From: Burkholderia guangdongensis
GTDB taxonomy: Bacteria; Pseudomonadota; Gammaproteobacteria; Burkholderiales; Burkholderiaceae
DNA: 64,000 nucleotides
NCBI RefSeq assembly: GCF_013403875.1
Contig: NZ_JACBNX010000024.1
Coordinates: 18,514 to 82,513, forward strand
Reading direction: 5' to 3'
Both the position numbers and the translations under genes were made by a program. Below the pieces are notes generated by a model. It was not told where the DNA came from and made no database searches. It saw only the letters and a program-made list of their open reading frames with translations. This document shows, one piece after another, positions 8,347-17,954 of this stretch; the first letter of the stretch is position 1, and every line of letters starts with the position of its first letter.

Positions 8347-9141
8347 GTGGCAGACATCCAGCAAACGAGCCCCGCCAGCAAGCTTGCGGCGCTCGATATC
8401 CACAAGCGATTCGGCGACAACGAGGTGCTGAAGGGCGTGTCGCTGAACGCGAAGGCCGGCGACGTGATCAGCATCATCGGCTCGTCGGGGTCGGGCAAGA
8501 GCACGTTTCTGCGCTGCATCAATTTCCTCGAGCGTCCGAACGCGGGCCAGATCATCGTCGACGGCGAGGCCGTTCGCACGAAGGTCGGCAAGGCCGGTGG
8601 GCTCGAGGTCGCCGATCATAAGCAACTGCAGCGCGTGCGCACGAAGCTCGCGATGGTGTTCCAGCACTTCAATCTGTGGGCGCACATGAACGTGCTCGAG
8701 AACGTGATGGAAGCGCCGGTGCACGTGCTCGGCATTTCGAAGAAGGAAGCCGAGGATCGCGCGCGCACGTATCTCGAGAAGGTCGGCCTGGCGCCGCGCG
8801 TCGAGAAGCAGTATCCGTCGCATCTGTCGGGCGGGCAGCAGCAGCGCGTCGCGATCGCGCGCGCGCTGGCGATGCATCCGGACGTGATGCTGTTCGACGA
8901 GCCGACGTCGGCGCTCGATCCGGAGCTCGTCGGCGAAGTGCTGAAGGTGATGCAGAAACTGGCCGAGGAAGGCCGGACGATGGTCGTCGTCACGCACGAG
9001 ATGGGCTTCGCGCGCAACGTGTCGAACCACGTGATGTTCCTGCACCAGGGGCGGACCGAGGAAGAGGGCAATCCGTCCGAGGTGCTCGTGCGGCCGCAGA
9101 GCGAGCGGCTCAAGCAGTTCCTGTCCGGCAGCCTGAAGTAA
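8347..9141 (+). CDS. hisP: Amino-acid ABC transporter ATPase HisP/AotP
   Basis: ATP-binding subunit of the polar amino-acid importer, 264 residues. Walker A GSSGSGKST lies near residue 50, the Q-loop is VFQHFNLW, the signature LSGGQQQR lies near residue 160, Walker B is VMLFDEPTSALD, and the switch histidine is in VVTHEM. I chose the GTG at 8347 with CAGGAG upstream, because the in-frame ATG at 8311 lies inside the dispersed intergenic repeat. It drives import together with the two permeases and the binding protein encoded about 8.8 kb downstream. Length is normal for HisP. Confidence 0.92.
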   Translation: MADIQQTSPASKLAALDIHKRFGDNEVLKGVSLNAKAGDVISIIGSSGSGKSTFLRCINFLERPNAGQIIVDGEAVRTKVGKAGGLEVADHKQLQRVRTKLAMVFQHFNLWAHMNVLENVMEAPVHVLGISKKEAEDRARTYLEKVGLAPRVEKQYPSHLSGGQQQRVAIARALAMHPDVMLFDEPTSALDPELVGEVLKVMQKLAEEGRTMVVVTHEMGFARNVSNHVMFLHQGRTEEEGNPSEVLVRPQSERLKQFLSGSLK

Positions 9142-9158
9142 CGCCGGGCGGGCTGCGC

Positions 9159-10199
9159 GTGGTTCCGGTGACACGTCCGGCAGGATCGGCCCGCACGACG
9201 CAGGTGGCGATCGTCGCGTTGCCGCCGGTGTCGATGTCGGGCGTCGGCCCGATCGTCGACGCGCTGAATCTGGCGAACGAGATCGACGGGCGGTCGCTGT
9301 ACCGCTGGCAGGTGTGCTCGTGGGACGGGCGCGCGGTGCCGCTCGCGGGCGGCGCGCAATGGCACGCGGATGCCGCATTCAACGACGCGATCGCGTGCGA
9401 CTGGCTGATCGTCGTCAGCGAGCGGTTCCAGCAGTTCGCCGACTACCGGCTGTTCCTCGCGAGCCTCGCGCGGGTCGGCCAGCGCACGCCGCTCGTGACG
9501 GGGATTCATCATGGCGTCTGGTGGCTCGCGATGGCGGGGCAGCTGTCGGGCTACCGGGTGAGCGTGAACTGGGAGGCGTACCAGCAGTTCGCCGAGCAGT
9601 TCGAGCGTTCGATCGTCACGCAGCAGATTTTCGAGATCGACCGCGACCGTGCGACGTGCGCGGGCGGGCAGACGACGGTCGATTTCATGCTCGCGATGAT
9701 CGGCCGCGAGCACGGGCCGGAACTGGCCGAGCGGATCGCGGATGCGGTGGGCGCGGGCACGTTGCGCAGCGGCGAGGAGCGCCAGCGGATTCCGTTCGTG
9801 ACGGCGCCGGGCGAGCGTCACCCGCGCCTGAACGATGCGTTGCTGCTGATGGAAGCGAACGTCGAGGACCCGCTGACGACGGACGAGATCGCGGGGCTGG
9901 TCGGCGTGTCGCGGCGGCAGCTGGAGCGGCTGTTCCGCCAGTATCTGGGCGCGATGCCGTCGAAGTATTACCTGAATCTGCGCTTGCTGAAGGCGCGCAC
10001 GCAGCTGCAGCGCACGAGCAAGTCGGTGGTGCAGGTGAGCCTGGCGTGCGGCTTCTCGTCGGCCGCGCACTTTTCGAACGCATACCGCGAGCGCTTCGGC
10101 GTGACGCCGCGCGAGGATCGCCGCGCATGGCTGGAGAAGCAGCACGGCGGTGGCGGCGAGCCGCGCGGCGGCGCGCTGGTGGAAAGACCCGAGGAATGA
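9159..10199 (+). CDS. argR: AraC-family regulator with DJ-1/PfpI-like domain (ArgR-like)
   Basis: GlxA-type transcription regulator, about 346 residues. The N-terminal half (about 10-180) resembles the DJ-1/PfpI fold used for ligand sensing. The C-terminal half carries two helix-turn-helix units, TDEIAGLVGVSRRQLERLFRQYLG and VVQVSLACGFSSAAHFSNAYRERFGVTP, the AraC hallmark. The gene order transporter-regulator-aruCFGDBE parallels Pseudomonas aeruginosa, where ArgR of the same class activates aot and aru genes with arginine. That role is inferred here. The start is uncertain: GTG at 9159 is 17 bases after hisP, and GTG 9168 is an alternative. A perfect 8-bp hairpin (TGACGGCG/CGCCGTCA) overlaps the stop codon. 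Confidence 0.85.
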   Translation: MVPVTRPAGSARTTQVAIVALPPVSMSGVGPIVDALNLANEIDGRSLYRWQVCSWDGRAVPLAGGAQWHADAAFNDAIACDWLIVVSERFQQFADYRLFLASLARVGQRTPLVTGIHHGVWWLAMAGQLSGYRVSVNWEAYQQFAEQFERSIVTQQIFEIDRDRATCAGGQTTVDFMLAMIGREHGPELAERIADAVGAGTLRSGEERQRIPFVTAPGERHPRLNDALLLMEANVEDPLTTDEIAGLVGVSRRQLERLFRQYLGAMPSKYYLNLRLLKARTQLQRTSKSVVQVSLACGFSSAAHFSNAYRERFGVTPREDRRAWLEKQHGGGGEPRGGALVERPEE

Positions 10200-10446
10200 C
10201 GGCGGACGCCGTCACCGGACTGTCATCGAGGCCCGATTAACTTGACGGAGCGGTGCAGACTATCGAATTCGGCTGGAGATAGCATGAACGCGTGACTGCC
10301 GCGCGGGACAACCCCTCCAGTTTCGGCGCTGACCCGGGCATCCCCCCGGGCATCCCGATAAAACCCGTCGCAATTCCGCAAGACTGGCGATCGCTGCATC
10401 CCTAAACTTGAACCTATTACGACTGACGTACCTGAAAGGAACGACC

Positions 10447-11670
10447 ATGACCGATCTGACCGTGACCCGCGAAACTTTCGACGAAGTGATGGTGCCGGTA
10501 TTTTCTCCGGCGCCGTTCGTGCCGGACCGCGCGGAAGGCTCGCGCATCTGGGACACGGCGGGCCGTGACTACGTGGATTTCGCGTGCGGCATCGCGGTGA
10601 CGTCGCTGGGCCACAACCATCCGGAACTGCTGAAGGTGCTGGACGAACAGAGCCGCAAGCTCTGGCACATCGGCAACGGCTACACGAACGAGCCGGTCCT
10701 GCGCCTCGCGAAGCGCCTCGAATCCCTGACCTTCGCGGACCGCGCATTCTTCGCGAACTCCGGCGCGGAAGCGAACGAAGCCGCGCTGAAGCTCGCGCGC
10801 CGCGTCGCGTTCGACCGCCACGGCGCGGACAAATACGAAATCATCTCGTTCGTGCAGTCGTTCCACGGCCGCACGTTCTTCACGGTGAGTGTCGGCGGCC
10901 AGCCGAAGTATTCGGACGGCTTCGGCCCGCGCCCGGAAGGCATCACGCACCTGCCGTACAACGACATCGAAGCGGCGAAGGCGGCGATCGGCCCGCAGAC
11001 GTGCGCGGTGATCGTCGAGCCGGTGCAGGGCGAAGGCGGTGTGATCCCGGCGGATCCGGCCTTCCTGAAGGCGCTGCGCGAAGCGTGCGACGCGAACAAC
11101 GCCGTGCTGATCTTCGACGAAGTGCAGACGGGCGTCGGCCGCACCGGCCACTTCTACGCGTACATGGACACGGGCGTGACGCCGGACATCCTGACGACCG
11201 CGAAGGCGCTCGGCAACGGCTTCCCGATCGGCGCGATGCTGACGACGAAGGAACTGGCCGCGCACTTCAAGGTCGGCGTGCACGGCACGACGTACGGCGG
11301 CAACCCGCTCGCGTCGGCGATTGCGGACAAGGTCGTCGAGCTGATCGGCGATCCGGCGGTTCTCGAAGGCGTGCGCGAGCGCAGCGTTCGCGTGAAGAAC
11401 GCGCTCGCGCGCATCAACGCGCGTCACGGGATCTTCAAGGAGATCCGCGGCAAGGGCCTGCTGATCGGCGCGGAACTCGTCGCGTCGCTCGACGGCCGCG
11501 CGAAGGACTTCGTGAACGCGGCGGCCGAGCACGGCGTGATCATGCTGATCGCCGGCCCGAACGTGCTGCGCTTCGCGCCGTCGCTCGTGATTCCGTTCGA
11601 CGTGCTCGACGAAGGCCTCGCGCGCTTCGAGAAGGCGGTCGAGCAGGTGCTGGCCGCGCAGGCCGCCTGA
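10447..11670 (+). CDS. astC: Succinylornithine/acetylornithine transaminase
   Basis: Class III PLP-dependent aminotransferase, 407 residues, third step of the arginine succinyltransferase pathway (N2-succinylornithine to succinylglutamate semialdehyde). FFANSGAEANEAALK binds the cofactor phosphate, IFDEVQTGVGRTG holds the PLP aspartate, and the Schiff-base lysine is in TTAKALGNGFPIGAM near residue 257. The ATG at 10447 follows AAAGGA. An earlier in-frame start at 10408 would add 13 residues not typical of the family. First gene of the order aruC-F-G-D-B-E. Sequence alone cannot exclude dual use in arginine synthesis (ArgD), but context favours catabolism. Confidence 0.93.
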   Translation: MTDLTVTRETFDEVMVPVFSPAPFVPDRAEGSRIWDTAGRDYVDFACGIAVTSLGHNHPELLKVLDEQSRKLWHIGNGYTNEPVLRLAKRLESLTFADRAFFANSGAEANEAALKLARRVAFDRHGADKYEIISFVQSFHGRTFFTVSVGGQPKYSDGFGPRPEGITHLPYNDIEAAKAAIGPQTCAVIVEPVQGEGGVIPADPAFLKALREACDANNAVLIFDEVQTGVGRTGHFYAYMDTGVTPDILTTAKALGNGFPIGAMLTTKELAAHFKVGVHGTTYGGNPLASAIADKVVELIGDPAVLEGVRERSVRVKNALARINARHGIFKEIRGKGLLIGAELVASLDGRAKDFVNAAAEHGVIMLIAGPNVLRFAPSLVIPFDVLDEGLARFEKAVEQVLAAQAA

Positions 11671-11699
11671 GCCCGCGCCCATCGCAGACAGGAACGACG

Positions 11700-12752
11700 A
11701 TGCTATTTGTTCGCCCCGGCAAACTCACGGATCTCGATGCGCTCGCGCAGATGGCGCGCACCGCGCAGCCGGTCCTGCACTCGCTGCCGCACGACCGCGC
11801 GGCGCTCGAAGCGCGCGTCGCGCTCTCCGAGGATTCGTTTCGCGCGGACGTCGACTTCCCCGGCGAGGAGTTCTATCTGTTCGTGCTGGAGGACGGCGCG
11901 TCCGGCAGGCTGCTCGGCACCGCGAGCATCGTGGCGGCGGCCGGCTACTCGGAGCCGTTCTATGCGTTCCGCAACGACGCGCTGATCCATGCGTCGCGCG
12001 AGCTGCACGTGAACCGCAAGATCCACGCGCTGACGATGTCGCACGAGCTGACCGGCAAGAGCCGCCTCGCCGGCTTCTACGTCGATCCGTCGCTGCGCGG
12101 CGACGCGGCCGCGCATCTGATCTCGCGCGCGCGGATGATGTATATCGCCGCGCATCGGCGCCGGTTCACGCCGGAAGTGTTCACGCTGCTGCTCGGCGTG
12201 ACGGACGACGACGGCGCATCGCCGTTCTGGGAAGCGGTGGGCCGCAAGTTCTTCGGCCGCGACTTCACGGCGATCGACATCGCGTCGGGCGGCCGCAGCC
12301 GCACGTTCATCGCCGAAGTGATGCCGAACTATCCGCTGTACGTGCCGCTGCTGCCGGAAGCCGCGCAGCGCGTGCTCGGCGAGCCGAATGCGACCGCCGA
12401 ACTCGCGTACGACATTCACCTCGAAGAGGGGTTCGAGCCGGACCGCTACGTCGACATTTTCGACGCGGGCCCGGTGCTGACCGCGCAGATCGACCGCACC
12501 GCGTGCGTGAAGCAGGGTGTGGAGCGCACGGTGCACGAGAGCGCGCGCCAGCAGGGCGACGTCACGTATCTGGTGTCGAGCGGCAACGGCGAGTCGTTTC
12601 GCTGCGTGCTCGCGGATCTGCCGGGTGACGTGGCGGCCGGCGCGCCGCTTGCGGGCGACGCGCGCGCGGCGCTCGACGTGAAGGATGGCGACGTCGTGCG
12701 GTGCGTGCCGCTGCACCGGCGCGCCGAGGATTCGAAGGGAGACGCAGCATGA
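11700..12752 (+). CDS. aruF: Arginine/ornithine N-succinyltransferase alpha subunit
   Basis: Acyl-CoA acyltransferase of the AstA/AruF family, 350 residues. With AruG it transfers succinate from succinyl-CoA to the alpha-amino group of arginine, the pathway entry. Family landmarks: MLFVRPGKLTDLDAL at the start, LTMSHELTGKSRLAGFYVDPSLRG mid-protein, EVMPNYPLYVPLLPE near residue 202, and DIFDAGPVLTAQIDR near residue 252. The presence of two adjacent homologous subunits is the Pseudomonas-type heteromeric arrangement rather than the single enterobacterial AstA. Its stop overlaps the aruG start by ATGA. Confidence 0.93.
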   Translation: MLFVRPGKLTDLDALAQMARTAQPVLHSLPHDRAALEARVALSEDSFRADVDFPGEEFYLFVLEDGASGRLLGTASIVAAAGYSEPFYAFRNDALIHASRELHVNRKIHALTMSHELTGKSRLAGFYVDPSLRGDAAAHLISRARMMYIAAHRRRFTPEVFTLLLGVTDDDGASPFWEAVGRKFFGRDFTAIDIASGGRSRTFIAEVMPNYPLYVPLLPEAAQRVLGEPNATAELAYDIHLEEGFEPDRYVDIFDAGPVLTAQIDRTACVKQGVERTVHESARQQGDVTYLVSSGNGESFRCVLADLPGDVAAGAPLAGDARAALDVKDGDVVRCVPLHRRAEDSKGDAA

Positions 12753-13807
12753 TCGTCGTTCGGGTCGTACAAACGGGCGACGTGGATGCGCTCGTGTCGC
12801 TCGCGCAGGAAACCGGTCCGGGGATGACGTCGTTCAAGCCCGATCGCGACGCGCTCGCCGCGCGCATCGAGCGCACGCGCCGCACGATCGAAGGCCGCGC
12901 GACGCCGGCCGAAGCCGGCTACTTCTTCGTGATGGAAGACGCGAAGACGGGCGACATCGCGGGCGTGTGCGGGATCGAGACCGAGGTCGGCCTCGAGCAG
13001 CCGTTCTACAACTACCGCGTCAGCACCGTCGTGCATGCGAGCCAGGAGCTCGGCGTGTGGACGAAGATGTCGCTCTTGAACATCTCGCACGATCTGACCG
13101 GCTATGCGGAAGTGTGCTCGCTGTTCCTGAGCCCGCGTTACCGGACGGGCGGCGTCGGCGGCCTGCTGTCGCGCTCGCGCTTCATGTTCATCGCGCAGTT
13201 CCGCGAGCGCTTTCCGGAGCGCATCTGCGCGGAAATGCGCGGGTATTTCGACGAGGACGGCACGTCGCCGTTCTGGCGCGCGCTCGGTTCGCACTTCTAT
13301 CAGATCGATTTCAACGCGGCCGACTACCTGACCGCGCACGGCCGCAAGTCGTTCCTCGCGGAGCTGATGCCGCGCTTTCCGGTGTACGTCGACCTGTTGC
13401 CGGAAGAGGCGCAGCGCGTCGTCGGCCTCACGCATCGCGACACGGTGCCCGCGCGGAAGATGCTCGAGGCCGAGGGGATGCGCTATCAGAACCACGTCGA
13501 CATCTTCGACGCGGGCCCGTCGCTCGAATGCCACGTCGACGACTTGCGCACGGTGCGCGAGAGCGTCGTCGTGCCGGTGTCGATCGGCGTGCCGGGGCCG
13601 TTCGATGCGGCGCGCGATGATGCGTCGGGCGCCGCCATGCCGAAGTCGCTCGTGTCGAATACGTCGCTCGGCGATTTCCGCGTCGGCGTCGCGCCGGGCG
13701 TGGTCGGCAACGGCACGTTCGTGCTGTCCGCCGACGACGCGGCCGCGCTGAACGTGAAAGCGGGCGATCCGGTGCGCGTGCTGCCGCTCAAAGTCAAACA
13801 GGGATAA
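12749..13807 (+). CDS. astA: Arginine/ornithine N-succinyltransferase beta subunit
   Basis: Second AstA-family subunit (AruG type), 352 residues, homologous to its upstream neighbour along its whole length: MIVVRVVQTGDVDALVSLA at the start, ISHDLTGYAEVCSLFLSPRYRTGG in the middle, AELMPRFPVYVDLLPEEAQRVVG and DIFDAGPSLECHVDDLRTVRES towards the end. The start at 12749 gives an ATGA overlap with aruF. A longer in-frame start at 12701 lies inside aruF and is rejected. It acts in the cytoplasm as part of the arginine succinyltransferase. No defect is visible. Confidence 0.93.
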   Translation: MIVVRVVQTGDVDALVSLAQETGPGMTSFKPDRDALAARIERTRRTIEGRATPAEAGYFFVMEDAKTGDIAGVCGIETEVGLEQPFYNYRVSTVVHASQELGVWTKMSLLNISHDLTGYAEVCSLFLSPRYRTGGVGGLLSRSRFMFIAQFRERFPERICAEMRGYFDEDGTSPFWRALGSHFYQIDFNAADYLTAHGRKSFLAELMPRFPVYVDLLPEEAQRVVGLTHRDTVPARKMLEAEGMRYQNHVDIFDAGPSLECHVDDLRTVRESVVVPVSIGVPGPFDAARDDASGAAMPKSLVSNTSLGDFRVGVAPGVVGNGTFVLSADDAAALNVKAGDPVRVLPLKVKQG

Positions 13808-13815
13808 CAGGAATC

Positions 13816-15279
13816 ATGACGGAACTCTTCATCGACGGCGCCTGGATCGCAGGCACAGGCCCGGTTTTCGCTTCGCGCAACCCCGGCACCGACGAGATCG
13901 CCTGGCAGGGCGCGAGCGCGTCGGCGGCGGACGTCGATCGTGCGGTCGCGAGCGCGCGCCGTGCGTTCGCCGGCTGGTCCGCGCTTCATTTCGACGCGCG
14001 CGTCGCGATCGTCAAGCGCTTCGCCGAACTGCTGACCGAGCGCAAGGAAGCGATCGCGACCGCGATCGGCCGCGAGACGGGCAAGCCGCTGTGGGAAGCG
14101 CGCACCGAAGTCGCGTCGATGGCCGCGAAGGTCGGCATCTCGATCCAGGCGTATCAGGAGCGCACCGGCGAGAAACGCCAGGCGATGGCCGACGGCACCG
14201 CGGTGCTGCGCCACCGTCCGCACGGCGTCGTCGCGGTGTTCGGTCCGTACAACTTCCCGGGCCATCTGCCGAACGGCCATATCGTGCCCGCGCTGATCGC
14301 CGGCAACGCGGTCGTGTTCAAGCCGTCCGAGCTCGCGCCGGGCGTCGCGCGCGCGACCGTCGAAGTGTGGCAGGCGGCGGGGCTGCCCGAAGGCGTGCTG
14401 AACCTCGTGCAGGGCGAGAAGGACACCGGCGTCGCGCTCGCGAACCATCGGCAGATCGACGGGCTGTTCTTCACCGGCAGCTCGGACACCGGCACGCTGC
14501 TGCACCGGCAGTTCGGCGGCCGTCCGGAGATCGTGCTCGCGCTCGAGATGGGCGGCAACAACCCGCTCGTGATCGGCGAGGTCGAGGACATCGACGCGGC
14601 CGTCCATCACACGATCCAGTCGGCATTCCTGTCGGCGGGCCAGCGCTGCACGTGCGCGCGCCGGATCTTCGTGCCGAAGGGCGCGTACGGCGACCGCTTC
14701 GTCGCGCGCCTGGCCGACGTCACGTCGAAGATCACCGCCGACGTGTTCGACGCCGATCCGCAGCCGTTCATGGGCGCGGTGATCTCGGCGCGCGCGGCCG
14801 CGAAGCTCGTCGACGCGCAGGCGCGCCTCGTCGAGCAGGGCGCGAAGCCGATCATCGAGATGACGCAGCGCGATGCGCGCCTGGGCTTCGTGAACGCGTC
14901 GATCCTCGACGTGACCGACGTCGCGTCGCTGCCGGACGAGGAGCACTTCGGCCCGCTCGCGCAGATCGTCCGCTACGCGACGTTCGACGACGCGATCGCG
15001 CAGGCGAATGACACCGCGTTCGGGCTGTCGGCGGGCCTGCTCGCCGACGACGAGCGCGTATGGACGCACTTCCAGCGCACGATCCGCGCCGGCATCGTGA
15101 ACTGGAACCGGCCGACGAACGGCGCGTCGTCGGCGGCGCCGTTCGGCGGCACCGGCCGCTCCGGCAACCACCGGCCGAGCGCGTATTACGCGGCCGACTA
15201 CTGCGCGTACCCGATGGCGTCGGTCGAAAGCGCGCAACTGAGCATGCCCGCGAGCCTGTCGCCGGGCCTCCATTTCTGA
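13816..15279 (+). CDS. astD: N-succinylglutamate 5-semialdehyde dehydrogenase
   Basis: NAD-dependent aldehyde dehydrogenase, 487 residues, fourth step of the pathway. The substrate-binding Asn is in GPYNFPGHLPNGH (near residue 150), the general-base Glu in ALEMGGNNP (near residue 242), and the catalytic Cys in LSAGQRCTCARR (near residue 278). NWNRPTNGASSAAPFGGTGRSGNHRPSA near the C-terminus is typical of AstD. It starts eight bases after aruG, and a 15-base gap separates it from astB, so it is part of the same operon. Length matches the family (about 490). Confidence 0.95.
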   Translation: MTELFIDGAWIAGTGPVFASRNPGTDEIAWQGASASAADVDRAVASARRAFAGWSALHFDARVAIVKRFAELLTERKEAIATAIGRETGKPLWEARTEVASMAAKVGISIQAYQERTGEKRQAMADGTAVLRHRPHGVVAVFGPYNFPGHLPNGHIVPALIAGNAVVFKPSELAPGVARATVEVWQAAGLPEGVLNLVQGEKDTGVALANHRQIDGLFFTGSSDTGTLLHRQFGGRPEIVLALEMGGNNPLVIGEVEDIDAAVHHTIQSAFLSAGQRCTCARRIFVPKGAYGDRFVARLADVTSKITADVFDADPQPFMGAVISARAAAKLVDAQARLVEQGAKPIIEMTQRDARLGFVNASILDVTDVASLPDEEHFGPLAQIVRYATFDDAIAQANDTAFGLSAGLLADDERVWTHFQRTIRAGIVNWNRPTNGASSAAPFGGTGRSGNHRPSAYYAADYCAYPMASVESAQLSMPASLSPGLHF

Positions 15280-15294
15280 CCCAGGGGAACGACG

Positions 15295-16635
15295 ATGAAC
15301 GCAAAAGAAGCCAATTTCGATGGACTCGTCGGCCCGACGCACAACTACGCCGGGCTGTCGTTCGGCAACGTCGCGTCGCTGAACAACGAAAAGTCGGCCG
15401 CGAACCCGAAGGCCGCCGCGAAGCAGGGGCTGCGCAAGATGAAGCAGCTCGCCGATCTCGGCTTCGCGCAGGGCGTGCTGCCGCCGCAGGAACGGCCGTC
15501 GCTGCGCCTGCTGCGCGACCTCGGTTTCAGCGGCAAGGATGCGGACGTGATCGCGAAGGCCGCGAAGCAGGCGCCGGAAATGCTGGCCGCCGCGAGCTCG
15601 GCGTCCGCGATGTGGACGGCCAACGCGGCGACGGTGAGCCCGTCGGCCGACACGAGCGACGGCCGCGTTCACTTCACGCCGGCGAACCTGTGCAGCAAGC
15701 TGCATCGCGCGATCGAGCACGGCGCGACGCGCCGCACGCTCGCGACGATCTTCGCCGACGAGTCGCGCTTCGCGGTGCACGACGCGCTGCCGGGCACGCC
15801 GGCGCTCGGCGACGAAGGCGCGGCGAACCACACGCGCTTCTGCGCGGAGTACGGCAAGCCGGGCATCGAGTTCTTCGTGTACGGCCGCGCCGAATACCGG
15901 CGCGGGCCGGAGCCGAAGCGCTTCCCGGCGCGCCAGACGTTCGAGGCGAGCCGCGCGGTCGCGCATCGTCACGGGCTGCGCGAGGAAGGGGTCGTCTATG
16001 CGCAGCAGGATCCGGACGTGATCGACGCGGGCGTGTTCCACAACGACGTGATCGCGGTCGGCAACCGCGACACGCTGTTCTGCCACGAGCGCGCGTTCCT
16101 CGACAAGCAGGCGGTCTACGACACGCTGACGGCGTCGCTCGACGCGCACGGCGCGCGGATGAACGTGATCGAGGTGCCGGATGCGGCGGTCAGCGTCGCG
16201 GACGCGGTCGGCTCGTATCTGTTCAACAGCCAGCTTCTGTCGCGCGCCGACGGCTCGCAGGTGCTCGTCGTGCCGCAGGAATGCCGCGAGAACGCGAACG
16301 TCGCGCGCTACCTCGACTCGCTCGCCGCCGGCAACGGCCCGATCGACGAAGTGCTGGTGTTCGACCTGCGCGAGAGCATGAAGAACGGCGGCGGCCCGGC
16401 GTGCCTGCGCCTGCGCGTCGTGCTGAGCGACGCGGAGCGCGCGGCGGTCGGCGCGAACGTGTGGATCGACGACGCGCTGTTCGCGTCGCTCGACAACTGG
16501 ATCGACAAGCACTACCGCGATCGCATCGCGCCGGAAGACCTCGCCGATCCGGCGCTGCTCGACGAGTCGCGTACCGCGCTCGACGCGCTCACGCAGATTC
16601 TGCGCGTCGGTTCGCTGTATGACTTCCAGCGCTGA
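15295..16635 (+). CDS. astB: N-succinylarginine dihydrolase
   Basis: AstB family, amidinotransferase-like five-bladed propeller fold, 446 residues. It hydrolyses N2-succinylarginine to succinylornithine, two ammonia and CO2. Signature regions: EANFDGLVGPTHNYAGLSFGN at the start, VFHNDVIAVGN containing the catalytic His near residue 248, and ESMKNGGGPACLRLRVVLS containing the active-site Cys near residue 366. The ATG at 15295 follows AGGGGAAC. The 3' end overlaps astE by 17 bases. Complete and of normal size. Confidence 0.95.
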   Translation: MNAKEANFDGLVGPTHNYAGLSFGNVASLNNEKSAANPKAAAKQGLRKMKQLADLGFAQGVLPPQERPSLRLLRDLGFSGKDADVIAKAAKQAPEMLAAASSASAMWTANAATVSPSADTSDGRVHFTPANLCSKLHRAIEHGATRRTLATIFADESRFAVHDALPGTPALGDEGAANHTRFCAEYGKPGIEFFVYGRAEYRRGPEPKRFPARQTFEASRAVAHRHGLREEGVVYAQQDPDVIDAGVFHNDVIAVGNRDTLFCHERAFLDKQAVYDTLTASLDAHGARMNVIEVPDAAVSVADAVGSYLFNSQLLSRADGSQVLVVPQECRENANVARYLDSLAAGNGPIDEVLVFDLRESMKNGGGPACLRLRVVLSDAERAAVGANVWIDDALFASLDNWIDKHYRDRIAPEDLADPALLDESRTALDALTQILRVGSLYDFQR

Positions 16636-17719
16636 TTCCGCGATGCTCGGCGATTTTCTCGCGTTCACGCTGGCCGGCGATGCGCCGGCCGTGCGTGACG
16701 GCATCTGCGCGGATGGCGCGGTGCGCTGGCGGTGGCTCGGAGACGGCGTGCTCGTGCTCGAGCCCGCCGAGGCGGACGCATCGAACGCACTGGATGCACC
16801 GGATGCACGACGGGCGAGCGTGCTCGTGTCGGCTGGCGTGCACGGCGACGAGACCGCGCCGATCGAGCTGCTGTCGTTCATCGTGCGCGACATCGCGGCG
16901 GGGGCGTTGCGGCTCGCGTGCCGGCTGTGCATCGTGCTCGGCAATCCGCCGGCGATGCGCGCGGGCGACCGCTATCTCGACGACGACCTGAATCGCCTGT
17001 TCAGCGGCCGCCATGCGCAGTTCGCCGACAGCCGCGAGGCGCCGCGCGCCGCGCAGCTCGAAGCGGTCGCCGACGGGTTCTTCGACGACGCGTTCGGCGC
17101 GCGCTGGCACGTCGACATGCATACGGCGATTCGCGCGTCGGTGTTCGAGCAGTTCGCGCTGCTGCCGCACACGGGCACGCCGCCCGCGCGCGCGATGTTC
17201 GAATGGCTCGGCGACGCGCGCATCGCCGCGGTGCTGCTGCATACCGCGAAGGGCAACACGTACTCGCATTACACGGCCGAGCATTGCGGCACGCTCGCGT
17301 GCACGCTGGAGCTCGGCAAGGTCCGGCCGTTCGGCCAGAACGACCTGACGCGCTTCGCGGGCGCCGACCGCGCGGTGCGCCACCTCGTCGCCGGTGAGCC
17401 GCGCGGCGCCGGCGCCGGTGTCGATGCCGATGCCGATGTCGACGCACCCGGCGGCCATCCGCCGATGCCGCGCGTGTTCACCGTGATCGACCAGATCACC
17501 AAGCGCAGCGACGCGCTCGCGCTGCACGTCGCCGCGGACGTCGCGAACTTCACGCCGTTCGTGCGCGGCACACTGCTCGCCGAGGACGGCGACTACCGCT
17601 ACATCGTGCGTCACGACGAGGAACGGATCGTGTTCCCGAACCCGAAGGTGAAGCCGGGCCTGCGTGCGGGCCTGCTCGTCGTCGACACGACGCGCGAGAC
17701 GCTCGGCGCGCTCGTCTGA
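16619..17719 (+). CDS. astE: Succinylglutamate desuccinylase
   Basis: Zinc carboxypeptidase-like enzyme of the AstE/AspA family, 366 residues, the last pathway step (succinylglutamate to glutamate plus succinate). Zinc ligands appear in VSAGVHGDETAPIE (His and Glu) and DMHTAIR (His), and the family motif LELGKVRPFGQND lies near residue 231. A hydrophilic insertion rich in Asp-Ala-Asp lies around residues 262-282, just after the catalytic region, and is longer than I expect in AstE. The gene starts 17 bases inside astB, which suggests translational coupling. Last catabolic gene of the operon. Confidence 0.93.
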   Translation: MTSSADSAMLGDFLAFTLAGDAPAVRDGICADGAVRWRWLGDGVLVLEPAEADASNALDAPDARRASVLVSAGVHGDETAPIELLSFIVRDIAAGALRLACRLCIVLGNPPAMRAGDRYLDDDLNRLFSGRHAQFADSREAPRAAQLEAVADGFFDDAFGARWHVDMHTAIRASVFEQFALLPHTGTPPARAMFEWLGDARIAAVLLHTAKGNTYSHYTAEHCGTLACTLELGKVRPFGQNDLTRFAGADRAVRHLVAGEPRGAGAGVDADADVDAPGGHPPMPRVFTVIDQITKRSDALALHVAADVANFTPFVRGTLLAEDGDYRYIVRHDEERIVFPNPKVKPGLRAGLLVVDTTRETLGALV

Positions 17720-17954
17720 TTGCGTATTTGCGACATCGTTTTTCAAGTTCGATCCGGCGCGCGATGCGCAGTGCAGCATCGCGGCCCGTCGGGCGCTTTG
17801 CCGCACCGGTGCGCGCGGGTTGGTACAATCGCGCCCCTGCGGCTGTTGCGCCGCATCAACGCGGCGAACCCGGTTTGTCCGGGAATTCTGGCGCTGCAAT
17901 GATCGCCGCACATCAGTCGTTGTGATTGATCCGTTCGTACCGAGGAGAACCTAG